Source: Sclerodactyla briareus (lineage: Eukaryota > Echinodermata > Holothuroidea > Dendrochirotida > Sclerodactylidae). Taken from it: a stretch of DNA of 64,000 bases. Each line of letters opens with the position of its first letter. Positions within the stretch are counted from its first letter, which is position 1. A program made the position numbers and the translations under genes. Shown here one piece after another: positions 48,000 through 60,950 of this stretch. Where the stretch lies: contig JAODTK010003643.1 in assembly GCA_026419785.1 (NCBI GenBank), positions 124,001 to 188,000 of the forward strand. Reading direction: 5' to 3'. Under the pieces are notes generated by a model, which saw only the letters and a list, made by a program, of their open reading frames with translations, searched no databases and was not told where the DNA came from.

Positions 48000-48770
48000 A
48001 AAAATTAGGAAATAATAACCATAAATTATGCTCACTCTAACTGAATTATCCCAGATATAACCTATTAAGCAGAACTAACATGATTAGGTATAATAGAACA
48101 TAATTAGGCCAGATAAACACAAATCAGCATATAATATACCACAAATTGGGCCAATATGACATATTGTGACATAACATTGGGCATAATAGAAGACCAACAG
48201 TTTTTTGAATGGTATTGACACCACTGTCAAGCCTTCTGAACTATAATAAGATATTGAGCATGTGCCACCAAATGTGACAAGGAGCGGAAAAGCCACTGTA
48301 GGTGACACGAGCGCCCGGAAATTTTAGAAATTAGGCACCTCAGATCACCGGAAAAAGGCATTTCTGCAAACATGGCATGTTGTAACTATCCCTATTGTGA
48401 GTAATTGCTGACATGTTTTTGTGTACATATCCTCGCACCGTGACTACCAATGTGCAACAGTACCTGAATGCTGCATAAGGCAGGTTCATGGTGTTTACTA
48501 TAAACATACTCAGTTCAATAGTGACTGTCTAAATAATGGCGTGTTCCGCCGCACATTTCAGTTTAAATCCAAATGCGCCATCTGCCACAATAATGTGCGT
48601 AACTGCCAGTCCGAGGTCTGGTCTACTCATTAGTATGCATATATTGATTTCCAATGTTTGCAGCCATTGGCTCATTGTCGCATAGTTCAAGAGTAATTTC
48701 CTGTAAAAACTGATTTCCTTATCTACTAGTAGTTTAGGACTTCCATTGAAATAATGGACATACAGAGATG
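48000..48770. other. no gene recognised (probable WBP11 intron 1 or upstream DNA)
   Basis: AT-rich. 48,020-48,200 has repeated ATAAT, ATATAAC and TTAGGC/GGCC words without a clear period. No start-codon exon for WBP11 was found. Confidence 0.4.
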
Positions 48771-48774
48771 CCGC

Positions 48775-48925
48775 GGGGCTGATGGCAGAGGCTGCCCCTC
48801 AAATGTTTGCATGGTGTTCAATGCTCTGTCGAGCACTGTTGCCATCCCAACTGACTGGAAAAGGGGACTTATAGTTCCACACTCTGAAAGGGAAGGTTAT
48901 ACTCGACTGCACAAACTATACTTCG
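48775..48925 (+). mobile_element. LINE reverse-transcriptase fragment
   Basis: The frame reads GADGRGCPSNVCMVFNALSS followed by TVAIPTDWKRGLIVP. A +1/-1 change then gives KGKVILDCTNY. Non-LTR reverse transcriptases have at this point a GPDGIPAE...VFN.W....IPTDWKRG.IVP..KGKGD...C.NYRG block upstream of the catalytic motifs, so the order fits. The part normally giving YRGI and everything after it is replaced by unrelated sequence shared with 45,540-45,905. The FADD catalytic box is absent. This is a dead fragment. Confidence 0.75.
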
Positions 48926-48949
48926 AGGAGTTTGAGGGAATGGGCCAGA

Positions 48950-49130
48950 CCCGGGCCTGGTCCGCTTGCCCGAGGATCCAGGCGATTGAAGGCAAGCGGT
49001 GGGTGCGGCTAGCTGTACCTTCTAGGAATGTGGCCCCCATGTTGAGTGGGTGGGTGGGTGTGTGAGTGGTGGGTGGAGCAAAACAGAAGAAAAGTAGCAG
49101 TTTGCCCAAGAGCACTCAGAGACTCTGATC
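48950..49130. repeat. repeat-derived segment, second copy
   Basis: It shares GGCGATTGAAGG, GCGGCTAG, GTTGAGTGGGTGGGTG and AAGAGCACTCA words with 45,715-45,860. Its position directly after the LINE fragment suggests both derive from one mobile element or its 3' end. Confidence 0.5.
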
Positions 49131-49139
49131 AAACTCAGA

Positions 49140-52100
49140 CCTTCCCACCTGCGGAGCTCATGCACTTGCGCTAACAATCAGTTCCCAAAATTATGCTCCT
49201 GACAGGCTACCCAGAATTCATGATCTCGTAATTCAATGTCATGTTACCTTTTTGAGCTCACTTTTTCTCTGCTTGTTTCCCCACTATCAAAGGAAGGAAG
49301 GAACAGTTTCATCATGTAAATTGAAAGACTTGTCCATCCGCCCGACTCAGATTTTACATCACCTTCTGGTATCATTGTCCGCCACTGGGCTGGTCATTAC
49401 TATCCACCCCAAACAAAAACGAGGTGTTTGAACGTGCTCATATCCTTATTGAAACACCACATCAGTAACATTTACATTTTATAGATACAACATTTGTATC
49501 TTTTCGAAGAATATATTGAGTGATCTGCAACTTCTCCTGTACAAGTCATCATAGGCTATAGGCCTATCGAAGATTGAAAAGTTTGTGAATAATCTCTAAT
49601 TTTTTTTTTTCAGCCTAGCACTACGAAAATGGATGAAAGGTTTATACACCAAAATTTTGCATTATACCATATGAGAATCATGGGCATGATTGCTAATATT
49701 GGTGAGTATTCCCTGGACGCTCTGCGCAACTTCGTGGCACATTGTACTGATAGGGGCTCCATTGCCGTGACTGACTCATAATAGTAGTGTAACCATGGTC
49801 TATAGTGGGCAAGCACTGGGTCCTATTCAGTGGAGTATATTTTCATGATGATAGCAGTGTACGAAATATCGAACACATCTGCGTTGTTGTTGTGTACTAC
49901 TACTGAGATAATCAGCTGGTTGGATCATTATCAGAAATTATTGTTCTGTTGTTCATACATAATGACTACTAAGATCAAAATCAGTTTATAAACATTGGAT
50001 CGGATCGGATATCTGATCGGATGGCTGATGTTGGGAAGGAAAATATCAGCAATCAGATCGAACCAGAAAGTCTTTTGGAGAGCTTCTCCAGGATATGTGA
50101 TTCAAATCCACTAACATATCACAAAATGTGGTTGAGACGGGGCCGCACATCAAAATTGCTGTGTGTCCCTGCAAGGATATCCATGCGTCTGGGACCCTGG
50201 GTTAATGGAAAACCTCAGCTATTCAGCAAAGTTGACAATCTGTTCCCATGTGAAGAAATTGCCAGGGTTAGGGGTGGCGTTATATTTTAGTATGGCGAAT
50301 GTTCCGGTTTAGTCCATTGGCAGCAAGTGAGGGGTTAGGATTAGGGGATAATCAGAGAATCAGGTACGGATTGTTGTACAACCATAAGCGTTCCTTTTGG
50401 GGCTAGGCCTATAGTAAAGGATCCACATTCCATTACTACCACACACTTCTTTCCCCGACTTAAGTTATCTGCCACCGCCAGTATTATGCAACTGGGTCTT
50501 ACATTACACATATTTTGGTTATTGAGTTTAACTAGGAAGCTTACAAAAACAGGCATGAATCAAAATTTGAAATGTCGCCGAGGGAGTTTTAAATGGCTGA
50601 AACACTAAAAGTGTCTGGGTAAATTAGAATTCTCTACTCTGCTGGAAATATCTGATTTTCTGACAACTTTCAAATATTTCGAATGTGCAAACGAAACAGA
50701 TTGTCTTCGTGGGAAGGAGCTGTCAGATGCATATTGTCAGATACCTTTTTTTACTTTCGGAATATGGAAGCCCAGGAGAAAATACACCATCATTTTTTTA
50801 GGGTAACAGATGGAGTCTTTTTTCAAGTTTTATGCCGTGTTCAGACATTGTTGACCAGCTGCAGGACAAAGGCTTGGCAACCTGTGTTTAGCTGAGGTTG
50901 GTGCTGCAGACTAGAACTTAGAAGACAACAGATTGAAGATATCAAAAACACAATTTTAGTACATTTCCAAGTATTTCATTAGTTCTCTCCTCCCTTCTTT
51001 TGTCGCTTTTTTGTCTTACGGACATCATGATAATAGGGTGGGTGGTACTGATGATCTTACAGCTGTGTATCAAGCAGTTTAATTCAATTTCAAGCTCTCT
51101 CCTTGTATACCTCCCTCCCTGCTCTTTTGCACTATATGTCTGAAATCACTTTTTCATGTTCAAATTGTCTTTATTTTTACAGTGTTCACCGAGCAGTGGA
51201 ATAATAATATACTCTGTTTGCGCTAGCACCCACGGACCGCAACTCTTATATACGCAATGCAATTAACGTGCTTGCAGGTCTGTATTAAAAAGCCCTCATT
51301 TCGCTGAATTGGTATATGGTTTGTTTTACCCGCACTGGAGTCTTGGGTTTTTGGGGGGGGGAAAATCTGACCGCACTAATCAGGCCGTTATTTTATCACA
51401 TTTTTAAACTAACCAATGACACCACGCGCTCACTGCTGCCGAATGTCGACCGCAACGCTGTCGCTGACTTGATGTATATTTTGCAGAAAATTCCCTGTGA
51501 GTTTGATAGAACAATCCAGTGTTTTTAGTTTTGCCCTAAATTTTAGGAAATATTACAGCAATTTGAATTGATATAACGATATCCTCAGCCGGCTGATGAG
51601 GGAAATTCCACGCAAGTTTTTTGTTCCTTATCAATTTTCCCAGTGCTAATGTAAGAAGAATTTATTTTTATTTGACATATATTTCGTGCTTTCTGTATGA
51701 AAACAGACCCACTAATGTTGGTCAGTTGGTCCTACAATACTTGAATTAACGGGAGTGATCACGCACATCCTTTGAAATAGGTCAAAATTCTTTTCGTTTG
51801 ACATTGACAACTTGTTAGTCATGAAAACAGGACAACACTTATTTAATTACAATGAACAAAATGGTTAGGCCAAGTAAAAATAAAAAACATGTTTGCGTCA
51901 CGCTTTTTTCGAAATGAGGAGGAGGCGGCTTTTTTTTTTGGCGAACCGCCCGACCATTGCGTATCAAGATGTGTATATACCAGATGGGGTGTCCACAGTA
52001 GCTGACCTGATATAAGAGCCATTCATAACAGAAATGGCATTATAAGAACCATTTCTATAATAAAATGCAACATGAGAAATACCAGACTTAGGGACAGGTT

Positions 52101-52685
52101 TGTTGCTAAAGAGAAAAGGAGTGGGTTTTGAAGCAGGGTTGTGCACTTGACCTTTCTCAGAGGACGCGGCGGGGCCTATTTTATACCTTTTTATTTTATG
52201 GTTTTACAGGGTCTACTAACCAAAAACATGCGTCAAATTGTTCTTTGTCAAGAGCAAACTGATTCCAGGGAGTTAGACTCTCAAAATTTTCTTTCCAAAA
52301 AAAGGTATGGCCGCTGAATGAAAAAAAAAAAGAAATTGCCAGAATCCTCAGAAAAAGGAGGCGGGCCGGGGACGCTAAACATTGAATTACATTTTTATCG
52401 CCTTATTTAGTACAAGAAAATTCATTGTTATGAAAAGACATTGTTATGGGAAATTAATGCTGGAACCACGATGTTTGTGTTCAGCCGGTGAAACTGACCA
52501 CTTACAAAAAAAACCAAGCATTAGTGATTTAGCCAGTACCGGGAATCTAGCCAGTACCGGTAATAGTACCCTGTACATACAGCCTAGGTATGCGAGTAGA
52601 GACGTACCGGTGAGTAGCCGACAAGTCTTGTCTTGTTGCAAAAATAATCCAAGGCGCCCTCAACAGGCATTCGATGGAGGATAGC
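49140..52685. other. mostly unassigned; one exon candidate at 50,021-50,262
   Basis: Plus-strand frame 50,021-50,290 starts at ATG and reads MADVGKENISNQIEPESLLE, SFSRICDSNPLTYHKMWLRR and on to LFPCEEIARVRG, where a GG/GTTAGG donor-like site falls (50,262). It looks more protein-like than the other frames, but no family is recognised (about 0.25). At 50,005-50,024 ATCGGAT is repeated in a short run. At 52,536-52,564 a 16-base phrase (TAGCCAGTACCGGGAA) is tandemly duplicated. GC-rich GGAGGCGG words occur at 51,917 and 52,358. Confidence 0.35.
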
Positions 52686-52689
52686 TGGT

Positions 52690-53292
52690 TTGCAGAAACT
52701 ATTGATGCCGGGGGCACCAGTGGAAATTGGCCTCGTGAAGGTGTTTTCATTATCAATTGCGCCTATGTCGGGGGGGAGCTTGGTTCCACCGGAAAAGGTT
52801 CTCGGGAGTAGGAGTTGCCAGCCAGACACCAACATGCAGGTAATATTTTTTGAACGGGACTGAGTGTGAGTTCTAGTACGAATAGTGTTGAACAAAAAAT
52901 GTTTTGAGAAGGAACTACAAGATATGCCTTCTCCTTAATTTGGGGAGAGCAGTTATACAAAACGGAAAGAAAATTCAGGGACCTACTATTGATGCGGCAC
53001 CAGTTGGGAAATTGCCCTCTTGAAGGTTGTTTTCATTCCAATTGGCTATTCTGGGGGGAGCTTGGTCCACCTGAAATGGGTTCTCGGGAAGTACGAGTTG
53101 CCAGCAGCAACCAACATGCAGGTATTCTTTTTGAACGATTAGTGTAAGTTCTAGTACGACTAGTGTGAGGAATGAACAACACAACACTGTTTTGAGGGAA
53201 GGAACTACAAGATATGCCTTTTCCTTAAGTTGGGGAGAGCAGTTTATCAAATTACGAGAAAGAAATTCATGAGGACCTAGTAGCCTTGCTGC
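52690..53292. repeat. tandem duplication of a 285-bp unit
   Basis: Two copies begin at about 52,692 and 52,980. Both contain ACTATTGATGC, GGGGGGAGCTTGG, CCAACATGCAGGTA, AGTTCTAGTACGA, GGAACTACAAGATATGCCTT and TTGGGGAGAGCAGTT in order. They differ by about one change per 10 bases, many of them indels. Minus-strand frames repeat the peptide KEKAYLVVPS in both copies, but each soon meets a shift. The unit could be an old coding or element-derived segment. Confidence 0.85.
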
Positions 53293-55915
53293 CATGTTAC
53301 TTATATGAGGAGACCACGAATGCTAGAATCCAGGTTACACAAAATAACTGGAAGATTTCACAGACTCAAGATTCTGCCTGAACAAATTATAAGTAAATCT
53401 ATAAGGATTACGTTTCAAAGTTGTAGTGAGAACATAACACTTATTTGGATTGAATTCCATACACCAGTCACAAGACCAAGGTTTCCCATAAGCGGGGGCG
53501 CGCATGCGATTTGTACCCCATGGTTCTGATAATTTTGCACCTGGTGTTGCTACTTTCTTGCATCGCCCAAGGCGACATCTTATTTCCTGTTAACAGCGCC
53601 TCTGGTCGAATGTTAGAATGATCTGAATAGCAAACTATTATTACTCCCAATCGTGTTTCTCATTGTATCGAGCGCCAATTGCATACAGACAAATATGCTG
53701 AAATGATCGTAGCACATGAACAATCATGCACGATTTTTGGGATCATGCCTTTACAGTATCGTTCCACTCAGGGCATGGCAAAAAAATATGCCTGGCCACA
53801 CGTGGTTAATACGGTGCAGAATCGTTCCTTCATACAAAGCGTTGCACGATAGTACGAAGAGTCTAGTGACGGTAATGATTTGCTTAAGGCTGTATTATAA
53901 CTTATTGCTTCGCTAATTGAAAACATGAATAAACATCTGGAGGATGCAGCGCAACGGAGGAGGAATGGGTTGCATTTTATGTGGTTCGATAATATTCAAA
54001 ATACAAGTCAATCCTCTTCAGTTTAGATGGCAAAAAGAAATTATTTTTTAGGCTTAGTTGCCGTGAGCCCCAGTAACTACAACAATTTCCCAAAAACTAA
54101 TGCATGGCGAAAGTGTCTAGTTGAGGCGGAGCGCGCGCGTGCAGCAAACCCAGAATTTTTTTGCTGGAAATTTTCAAGATTGAGTAGGGAATTATTAACA
54201 TAAAAGAATTGAAGTTAAATACGGCCGAAACACGTACAAAATGGAATTATTCAACAAACAAGGTATGAGGGAAGGATTGAAGGGTTTTGTGCCAAACAAA
54301 TACTAAAAAACCCTTAGACTCAAAGTAAATTGTGAGCACAAATTTCGGAAGGTTGATATGTATAGCCTTGTGAGGTTGATATGTACAGTGTGTAAGTGGA
54401 TACCTTTTTTTTTAACCCAATATTTGCGACGTAGCTATAAAATTCTACACGCCTATAGCTTCAAAACATGTTCACTATGACATAATAGCTAATGGAACAA
54501 GTTTAATGAAACTTAAGAAACAAGAATAAATTAATCATGCATTAATGCCGGTGAAGGAGAAAGTAGCTTTCTCTAGTTTCCAGTCAGCATATTATCTTTT
54601 ACTATGATATATTTAGGTTTATGACCACCAATTAGTGCCAGTGCCACATTTTGAAACAGTACAGTACTACACACTGTGTAGGGGGTCACACATAGCAACA
54701 GTGTTAGCCCTAAGGAATAATTTTTGGGAGGAATCCCTCCCAAGAATTTTTTTTGGGGAGGAATTAAAATCTAGGAGGACCTTAGCTTCTGCCATTTTTC
54801 GCACAACTTCCCTCACGAATTGGGCGGCGACAAAAAATACTTTATTAAACTAAAACTTCATGACTGCCCTGTTGTAATGACATTGTACTATCGTCCCTAC
54901 ACTTAACTAACTCAGACACTCTTAATAAGCCTATATACTGTGGTTGTCAGGAGACCTAAAACCATGTTATATGAGACATTTTCAATCCTACAGCAACGAA
55001 AAAGGTACCATATCCCAACGAAAGGCACATCTTTCATCAGCAATTTTTTCTGATCATCATTGTATGTTCATATGGGCAAAATTGTATTTTGCAGGAAAAT
55101 GACACATCTAATGATTATTACCATTAATTCCAGAGGGTAGGACTTATGCTGTTGAATTTGCCATCACTTTGTTACATGAGCCCAGATCAGCCTAAAAACT
55201 AAAATCCCACTGTCTGAGGACACCTTCAAATAAATGTGCTCCAGGATTTTGGGAAAAGTAGATATTAACCCATTTACAGTCTTGTTCCACCATGTGATGT
55301 TATTTGCAAAAAAATCAGTTTGTCAGTGTTACTACGCATTTACAGGTTTGATGTGCTACCGAGCACATGGTTCATAATGGACCTTGTACTGTGCCAGTTC
55401 TGTGAAATGTCAATGAGAAGCACTAGTTGCTCATTCAAATACACCACATGCTGTGTGCATACTGTATTGACTACTTGAAACAGTGTTTCTCCATGTCCCG
55501 CAACGTTGGGGAAAGATGTATGCAGTGTTATCCACAAATGTGTCGGGTGGGGATCGCCGTCTGGGGGAGGGGTCTAAGGGGAGGGGGTGTCCCCCTCCAC
55601 TCTGGAAAAAATTTTAGACCTCGGAAAAGTGGCTAGATGCCAAATGGGGCAATAGTTGCGTGCCAATTTGCTTTGCATGATCTCCCAGCAATCTCCAGTT
55701 TACAGCAGGTTTTCAATTCCATTAGCAGAGTGAAAAAAAAATCTTCAAAATGCGGCAATAGAGAGTTGGTTGAACGAAAACTGTCAACAAAGCGCCAGTC
55801 GGAACTGTGATGCTTCCTTCCACATACTCTGAGGGAGATGGTAGCCAATAGCCAATGTTATATTCAGTGAAGTGGAAGCTACAAAGCTGAGGTAGCGTAT
55901 TAGAAGCGATGGGAA
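53293..55915. other. no gene recognised
   Basis: Only short frames without recognisable motifs. 55,553-55,600 has a GGGGAGGGGT...GGGGGTGTCCCCCTCC inverted-type G/C tract. Confidence 0.4.
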
Positions 55916-55919
55916 ACAT

Positions 55920-56040
55920 CGGCCCCTGCCCCGGCTCCCACTAGAACCCCCACTCTCGCCAACTGAACCTCCCCACCCTAACCCGACCCTCCACCCCCCC
56001 CACCCCACCACCCCCCCCACCCCCCCCCCCCACCCCTCCG
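55920..56040. repeat. C-rich low-complexity tract
   Basis: It is composed of CCCCCACC, CCCTAACC and CCACCCC words, ending in CCCCCCCCCCCCACCCC at about 56,020-56,036. The complementary G-rich strand could form quadruplexes. Glycine-rich frames here are translations of the tract. Confidence 0.85.
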
Positions 56041-58253
56041 TACAGCATCCGTTCGGAAGTGGATACACCCAACCTTTCATGAGTTCTCATACGCACGTAA
56101 GACAAAATAAAGCGCAATGACAACTTTTTGGATTGTTACAGTATACAAGCACGGGTAATTTAATAAAAAATATATTTCGATCCACACAGTCCGAGAGCAG
56201 TTCCCAATCGCAGGCCTACAGAGTCGGCGCGAGTCATTTTAACAGTGGTATTGAACTGTTGATTCAATATGGTTACGCGACTCGAACCCTTGGCATTCGA
56301 TTCGAGTCTAGGGATTTTACAAAGGGCCCAACCAATGCGGGCTTAATTGACCGATAGGGTGCGTGACTTTCTTGTGCATTAACTCTTCCATGTGATCTCC
56401 ATTCTCCATATAAATCAGAGCCTAGTAAAACCGCGAGTGACAGACCGGCGGACATTCAAAGTCTAGATATCGGCCGTTTTTTTTTTCTTTTTCTGAATAC
56501 CTTCATTTTCAAGTGATTTTTCCTCTTAAAAATTTGGAAACATTTAGACATCATTGTAGTGTTCAATCGATCGCGGTTTCTGTATCAGAATGTCCGATAT
56601 AGCATGAGCGGATCGTATTTGGTAAAATTGCCGATCAAAAGTTCCGATCATAACATTACAGATTATTGCCAAAAAACTTAGAGCGACCTAAACGAACATT
56701 TCTGACTCAAAATGAAACGACACGATCGCTAATATTGTGTCTGCTGATTGCTGAAAAAACAATGTTTTGTAGTTTGTACATGTTTTCGCAGTAGCCCCCC
56801 TTCACTCAGATAATTACAACTCCCAACCTGAACACATCAGTCAAGTGCATGTTAAAGTAGCTACACATAGCCCAATTAAAAATGCATGCTGCTGCGTACG
56901 ATTATAAATACCGAAGCAAATCACAACCTAAAAGTTGTTGTAAATGTGTTAAAAACCATTGCTAAAGCTGTCAAATATAATTCTTGATCCCCGATTATTC
57001 AGTAAAATAAGTCCATTGATGGAAGGAGTTATATGTAGGCCTACGCAAAAAAACCAAGCTGAATTTTACAACCAAATCGGCGATCCCCGGATCCGTGTTC
57101 CGAGGATTGGCCCATAAATATGATGTCAATACAAAAGTCCCATGGTACTGTATGCGGAGAGAATCGAGCTGATGTGTGCGACTGTTAAACTTATAGCAGA
57201 GACTGATGTAAGTACCTGCATACCGTGTGGTCTTATGAAGACCGTGTGGGTCTATATGAATCATGTGTAGTTGACCTAGTGTATGCACTCGGAATGACAC
57301 GAGCAGTGAGTGTTAGCGCTCGCAAGTGGAGGCGGGGAATTATTTTCTTGCTTCTTGTGTAAGACTGTAGCTGCGGAAAATGGAACTTGGGAGTCCAAAG
57401 GTTTATGTCATGAGTGTAGGTTTTGGAGGAAAGGGGACAAACATGCAGGGTGATGACCGCAGCTAGAAACGAAACTTTTTTTATCATGAATATCGTATGA
57501 TGACATTTGTACAGGGACCTGGTTGTTGTTTTTGGTCCGGGCAGTCAAGGTTTTTGTCCGGGCGGGTGGTAGCTTCTGTCCGTGTCGCGGTGACCATTTT
57601 CAATTTTTGTCCGGGCGGCGCGCTGCCGCGCAAAACCCGTAGTGGAGACCACTGTGTATATGGCAATGCAAAACGTGGCATGTGCTAGGATCGCGATCGA
57701 CGTCAAAACTTTATATTGTGAACTCTATACCCCTAGGGTTGCGCGGGTCTACGGTATCGTTATTATTAGTACTGTACTCCCAGCCTGAGCACCGAGTACT
57801 CGCAGCACCGACAGTCGAATGCACAATTACTATTATCGGTACTGGCGGAAATTATCGATATTGGCTACCAATCCCGGGTACTCCTAATGAAATTACCAAA
57901 ATCCAGTGCGGTATGTTTGCCGATCCCAGCCGCGCCGCGTACATCGCACTTTATCTGCGATCGTTAAAAACAATTCAGTAAAACTGCCCACGTGTGTTGC
58001 GAATTGTGTATGCATTTATTTGCCAAAAATATCCAGCCGATGCAGACATCGCAGCTCCACCCTTCTTACTATACGTAACGTACAAGGCTTATGTTGCTAG
58101 CTCACGCGCGCAATGTGTGCACTTTCAAGCAAGCGTGGAACACGTGGTCCTCACCCATGCTGTTTCACGAGCAATCCAATGTTCCCAATTCCAATGCACG
58201 CCTACAAACGATACCAAGTCTACGGGACGACAGCAACAACCTCTCACAACACA

Positions 58254-58290
58254 CTTAATCATAGGGTTTCCCATAGACTCTATGATTAAG
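58254..58290. repeat. 11-bp perfect hairpin
   Basis: CTTAATCATAG and CTATGATTAAG are exact reverse complements separated by 15 bases (GGTTTCCCATAGACT). Part of the loop (CCATAGACT) partly repeats the stem wording, so an alternative fold exists. Confidence 0.85.
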
Positions 58291-59521
58291 AGTGGATTTA
58301 TTTCGATCGTCGATCAGCGATTACTGCAATATAATTTGCGTTAGCCTACAACCCTTTGAATGAACGAACGTGATCAATTTAGACAATTGGTCGATGAAAC
58401 AATCATACATGAAGGATTTTAGAATTTGATTTGGACTAATTTTGAGATCGTTGCCTTTTCTGCTTAAAATATTACATTTAGTACGTTAGGGGCTGACTGG
58501 TAATGCACTAGCGACCTGTTCGTGGGCCGGGGCTGGGATGTATATATATAGTACAGTATGGGAAGAATGTAGTAGCATACATGATTTCTGCTGCGTACTA
58601 GTACTACGGTACAGTGGTCACATGCAGGTGCTGTTTGCCATACGTACTACGAACGATCTAGGAAACGCGCAAAACCTATTATCATTATAGACACTATTTT
58701 TGCAATCCCCCGGTTGAGAAATCTGTGCGGAATTTCCGCACACATTTATTTCTCTGCGGGGGATTCAGGCTGCGTAGCGGGAATCCCGCAATCCCGACGC
58801 CTTAGCGCGGAACAGCCATAGCAAATATACTTCTTGTTAAAACGGGCATGTGTGAACCTGTTCTCATTGAGAAAGAGTGTCGTAGGTTAAAAACCATCCA
58901 ACAAGCCTTAGGGTTTTTCAAACAGGTGATCTGTTCTCACAGGGCACCAGGTCTATTTGGGGAAATATTCAATGAGCTGTGCATATTACGTACCACAAAG
59001 AGTTGAAATAGTAGGCCATCTACCTTGAGGATCGCGAGACGTCAAAAATATTTTGGCTCTTTGGTTTGGGGAATTTCTTTTTACTTATCCACTTGTTTTA
59101 TTATTAATAATTTGAAGGCCTCTATACTAGGTCTACGTTACATTGGAGGGATGCCAGGGGGTGGGTGGGATGGGGCCATGGGGGAGGGGGGGGGCAATGA
59201 TCAATCCCAAAACAAAGTGAACAAGTATACAGTGAGTAAAATCAAAAGAGAAAAACAAAACACTTTTATTCATCTATTCATCCACAGTGATTAACTACAA
59301 CAGCCTGCAGAAAAATATCGGTGGAGCACTGAGCGTATGTCACTGAGTGGACATTAATGGTGGTATTACTGCTTATTATTCGGATGACTGTATTGATGAA
59401 CAATAACACTTGCACAATGTGAATGTCATGTTTGGACCCATACATATCATACTATCAACCGCATCATTAAAACTCAAATTCATGGACATAATTTTACAAA
59501 TGCTCCGGTCTGGAAAAAAAC

Positions 59522-59560
59522 AGCTCCTGGTTCCAACCAAGACTCAGGGAACCAGGAGCT
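59522..59560. repeat. 13-bp perfect hairpin with 13-base loop
   Basis: AGCTCCTGGTTCC and GGAACCAGGAGCT are exact reverse complements with a 13-base loop. The stem wording recurs as a wider inverted pair at 37,484-37,543. Confidence 0.9.
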
Positions 59561-60835
59561 AAAAGTGTAACTTACGTCTCATGGTCATTGGCCGCTTAAT
59601 GGAAGGCTGGCACAAGACCATTTGGCTAAACAATCAAGATCCGATGGCAAGAGAATTTGATCATTGGGGGAAATCAATTTGCCGATAAATCAAGGCTCAT
59701 TCCGCAAACAACCTAATTTTGTGACGATACTACTTCGGGCGATCATTTATATAGCACAAGAAGACCCAGGGGCCAACCAAGGACAGTACCTTGAGGAGTC
59801 TCCACCAAAGGTACCGCTGTTTGGGAAGAAAGTTTGTGCCCATCGATAAGCAGGGTACCTGGGTATCGATGTTGTGGGGGCCCTTACATGGAAGATGGGG
59901 TTGACCCAGTTTCAGGATGATTGCCTCTTAGCCTAGAAGCCAACTTGTACAACAGATGTACCGGTCATTACGAACGTGAATAACCGTATACCCGCGCAAA
60001 CCTAATGATTAACATTACCCACCACCCCCCCCCCCCCCTTCAACTGAGCCTAGTCGTGCATTGTATACGAACCATTGTGCCCCAACACTAGTTACTCCAT
60101 TACTTAGGCTCTTAGTGGTTTTGGTTACGGACAGTAACTTCAGTATAGTGTAACTTAACAACGTTAGGTCAACGTTAGGCTAATGAAAGTCGAAATCGGA
60201 GCTGAAAGTTAGCACAACTTGCTTGATCAGTGGGATTCATATACTCCCACTCTTCGTGTTTGTTTTCATTGATCTCCGACCCATCTTGAATTTACGAAAT
60301 ATTCCTCGTTTTGTGGCGGAAAACTGAAATGAGACCTTTGTCGAAGTTCGGTTTTCGTGGCAGTTGTGTAAAATCTCCTTCACTTACGATGGTGATACGC
60401 CGTGCCAGTTCACGAAAATTCCGATGTGCGTGTTTTCGATTTTATCTGTGAGGTTAAGACTTATAACACATTCTCTGACATTAAGTCATGTCACTCATGT
60501 GACATATTTCCTCGGTAAAAAATGCATAGATCAGCAGAGAATACATGTTCAGGGATCAATTCGGAAATGTTTCATGTTGCTCTCCATCGCTTAATATTTG
60601 TGAAATCCATTCTCAAATCGCCCATTTGCCTATTAATTAAACCCATTTGACCAAGTTTAATAGAGTAACCCTAACGCTTGCGGGGTAGCAACAAAATGCA
60701 GCGTGGAGGCGCTATAGATAATACTGAGGGTAGTTATTTATCAAAATTCCCTCAACTTGATCATTTGGTCATTATGCTTTGTTTGCTGCTAGAAAATTTG
60801 TCGATACAGTGTCAACGAAATAGGCGTCGGGCTCA

Positions 60836-60950
60836 ATATTGGGGGGGGGGGGACAAAATGCATTGCGTTCCCAACCAAAATATTGGGGGGGGGACGCTGT
60901 CCCCCGTCCCCCCCCCCCCCCCATGATCGCCGCCCTTGCTTATGGCAGTT
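60836..60950. repeat. poly-G/C dispersed repeat, copy 1
   Basis: AATATTGGGGG... occurs twice (60,836 and 60,880), followed by GACGCTGTCCCCCGTCC, a 14-base C run and ATGATCGCCGCCC. The same order appears at 61,995-62,095. Confidence 0.75.

Larger units (their letters stand above)
56041..60835. other. no gene recognised; two perfect hairpins
   Basis: It contains hairpins at 58,254-58,290 and 59,522-59,560 (listed separately), repeated GTCCGGGC words at 57,535-57,618, a 15-base palindrome TGCGGAATTTCCGCA at about 58,727, and C runs near 60,025. No frame matches a family I know. Confidence 0.4.

Noticed and set aside
55784-56123. Glycine-rich minus-strand frames
   Set aside because: They translate the C-rich low-complexity tract at 55,920-56,040.
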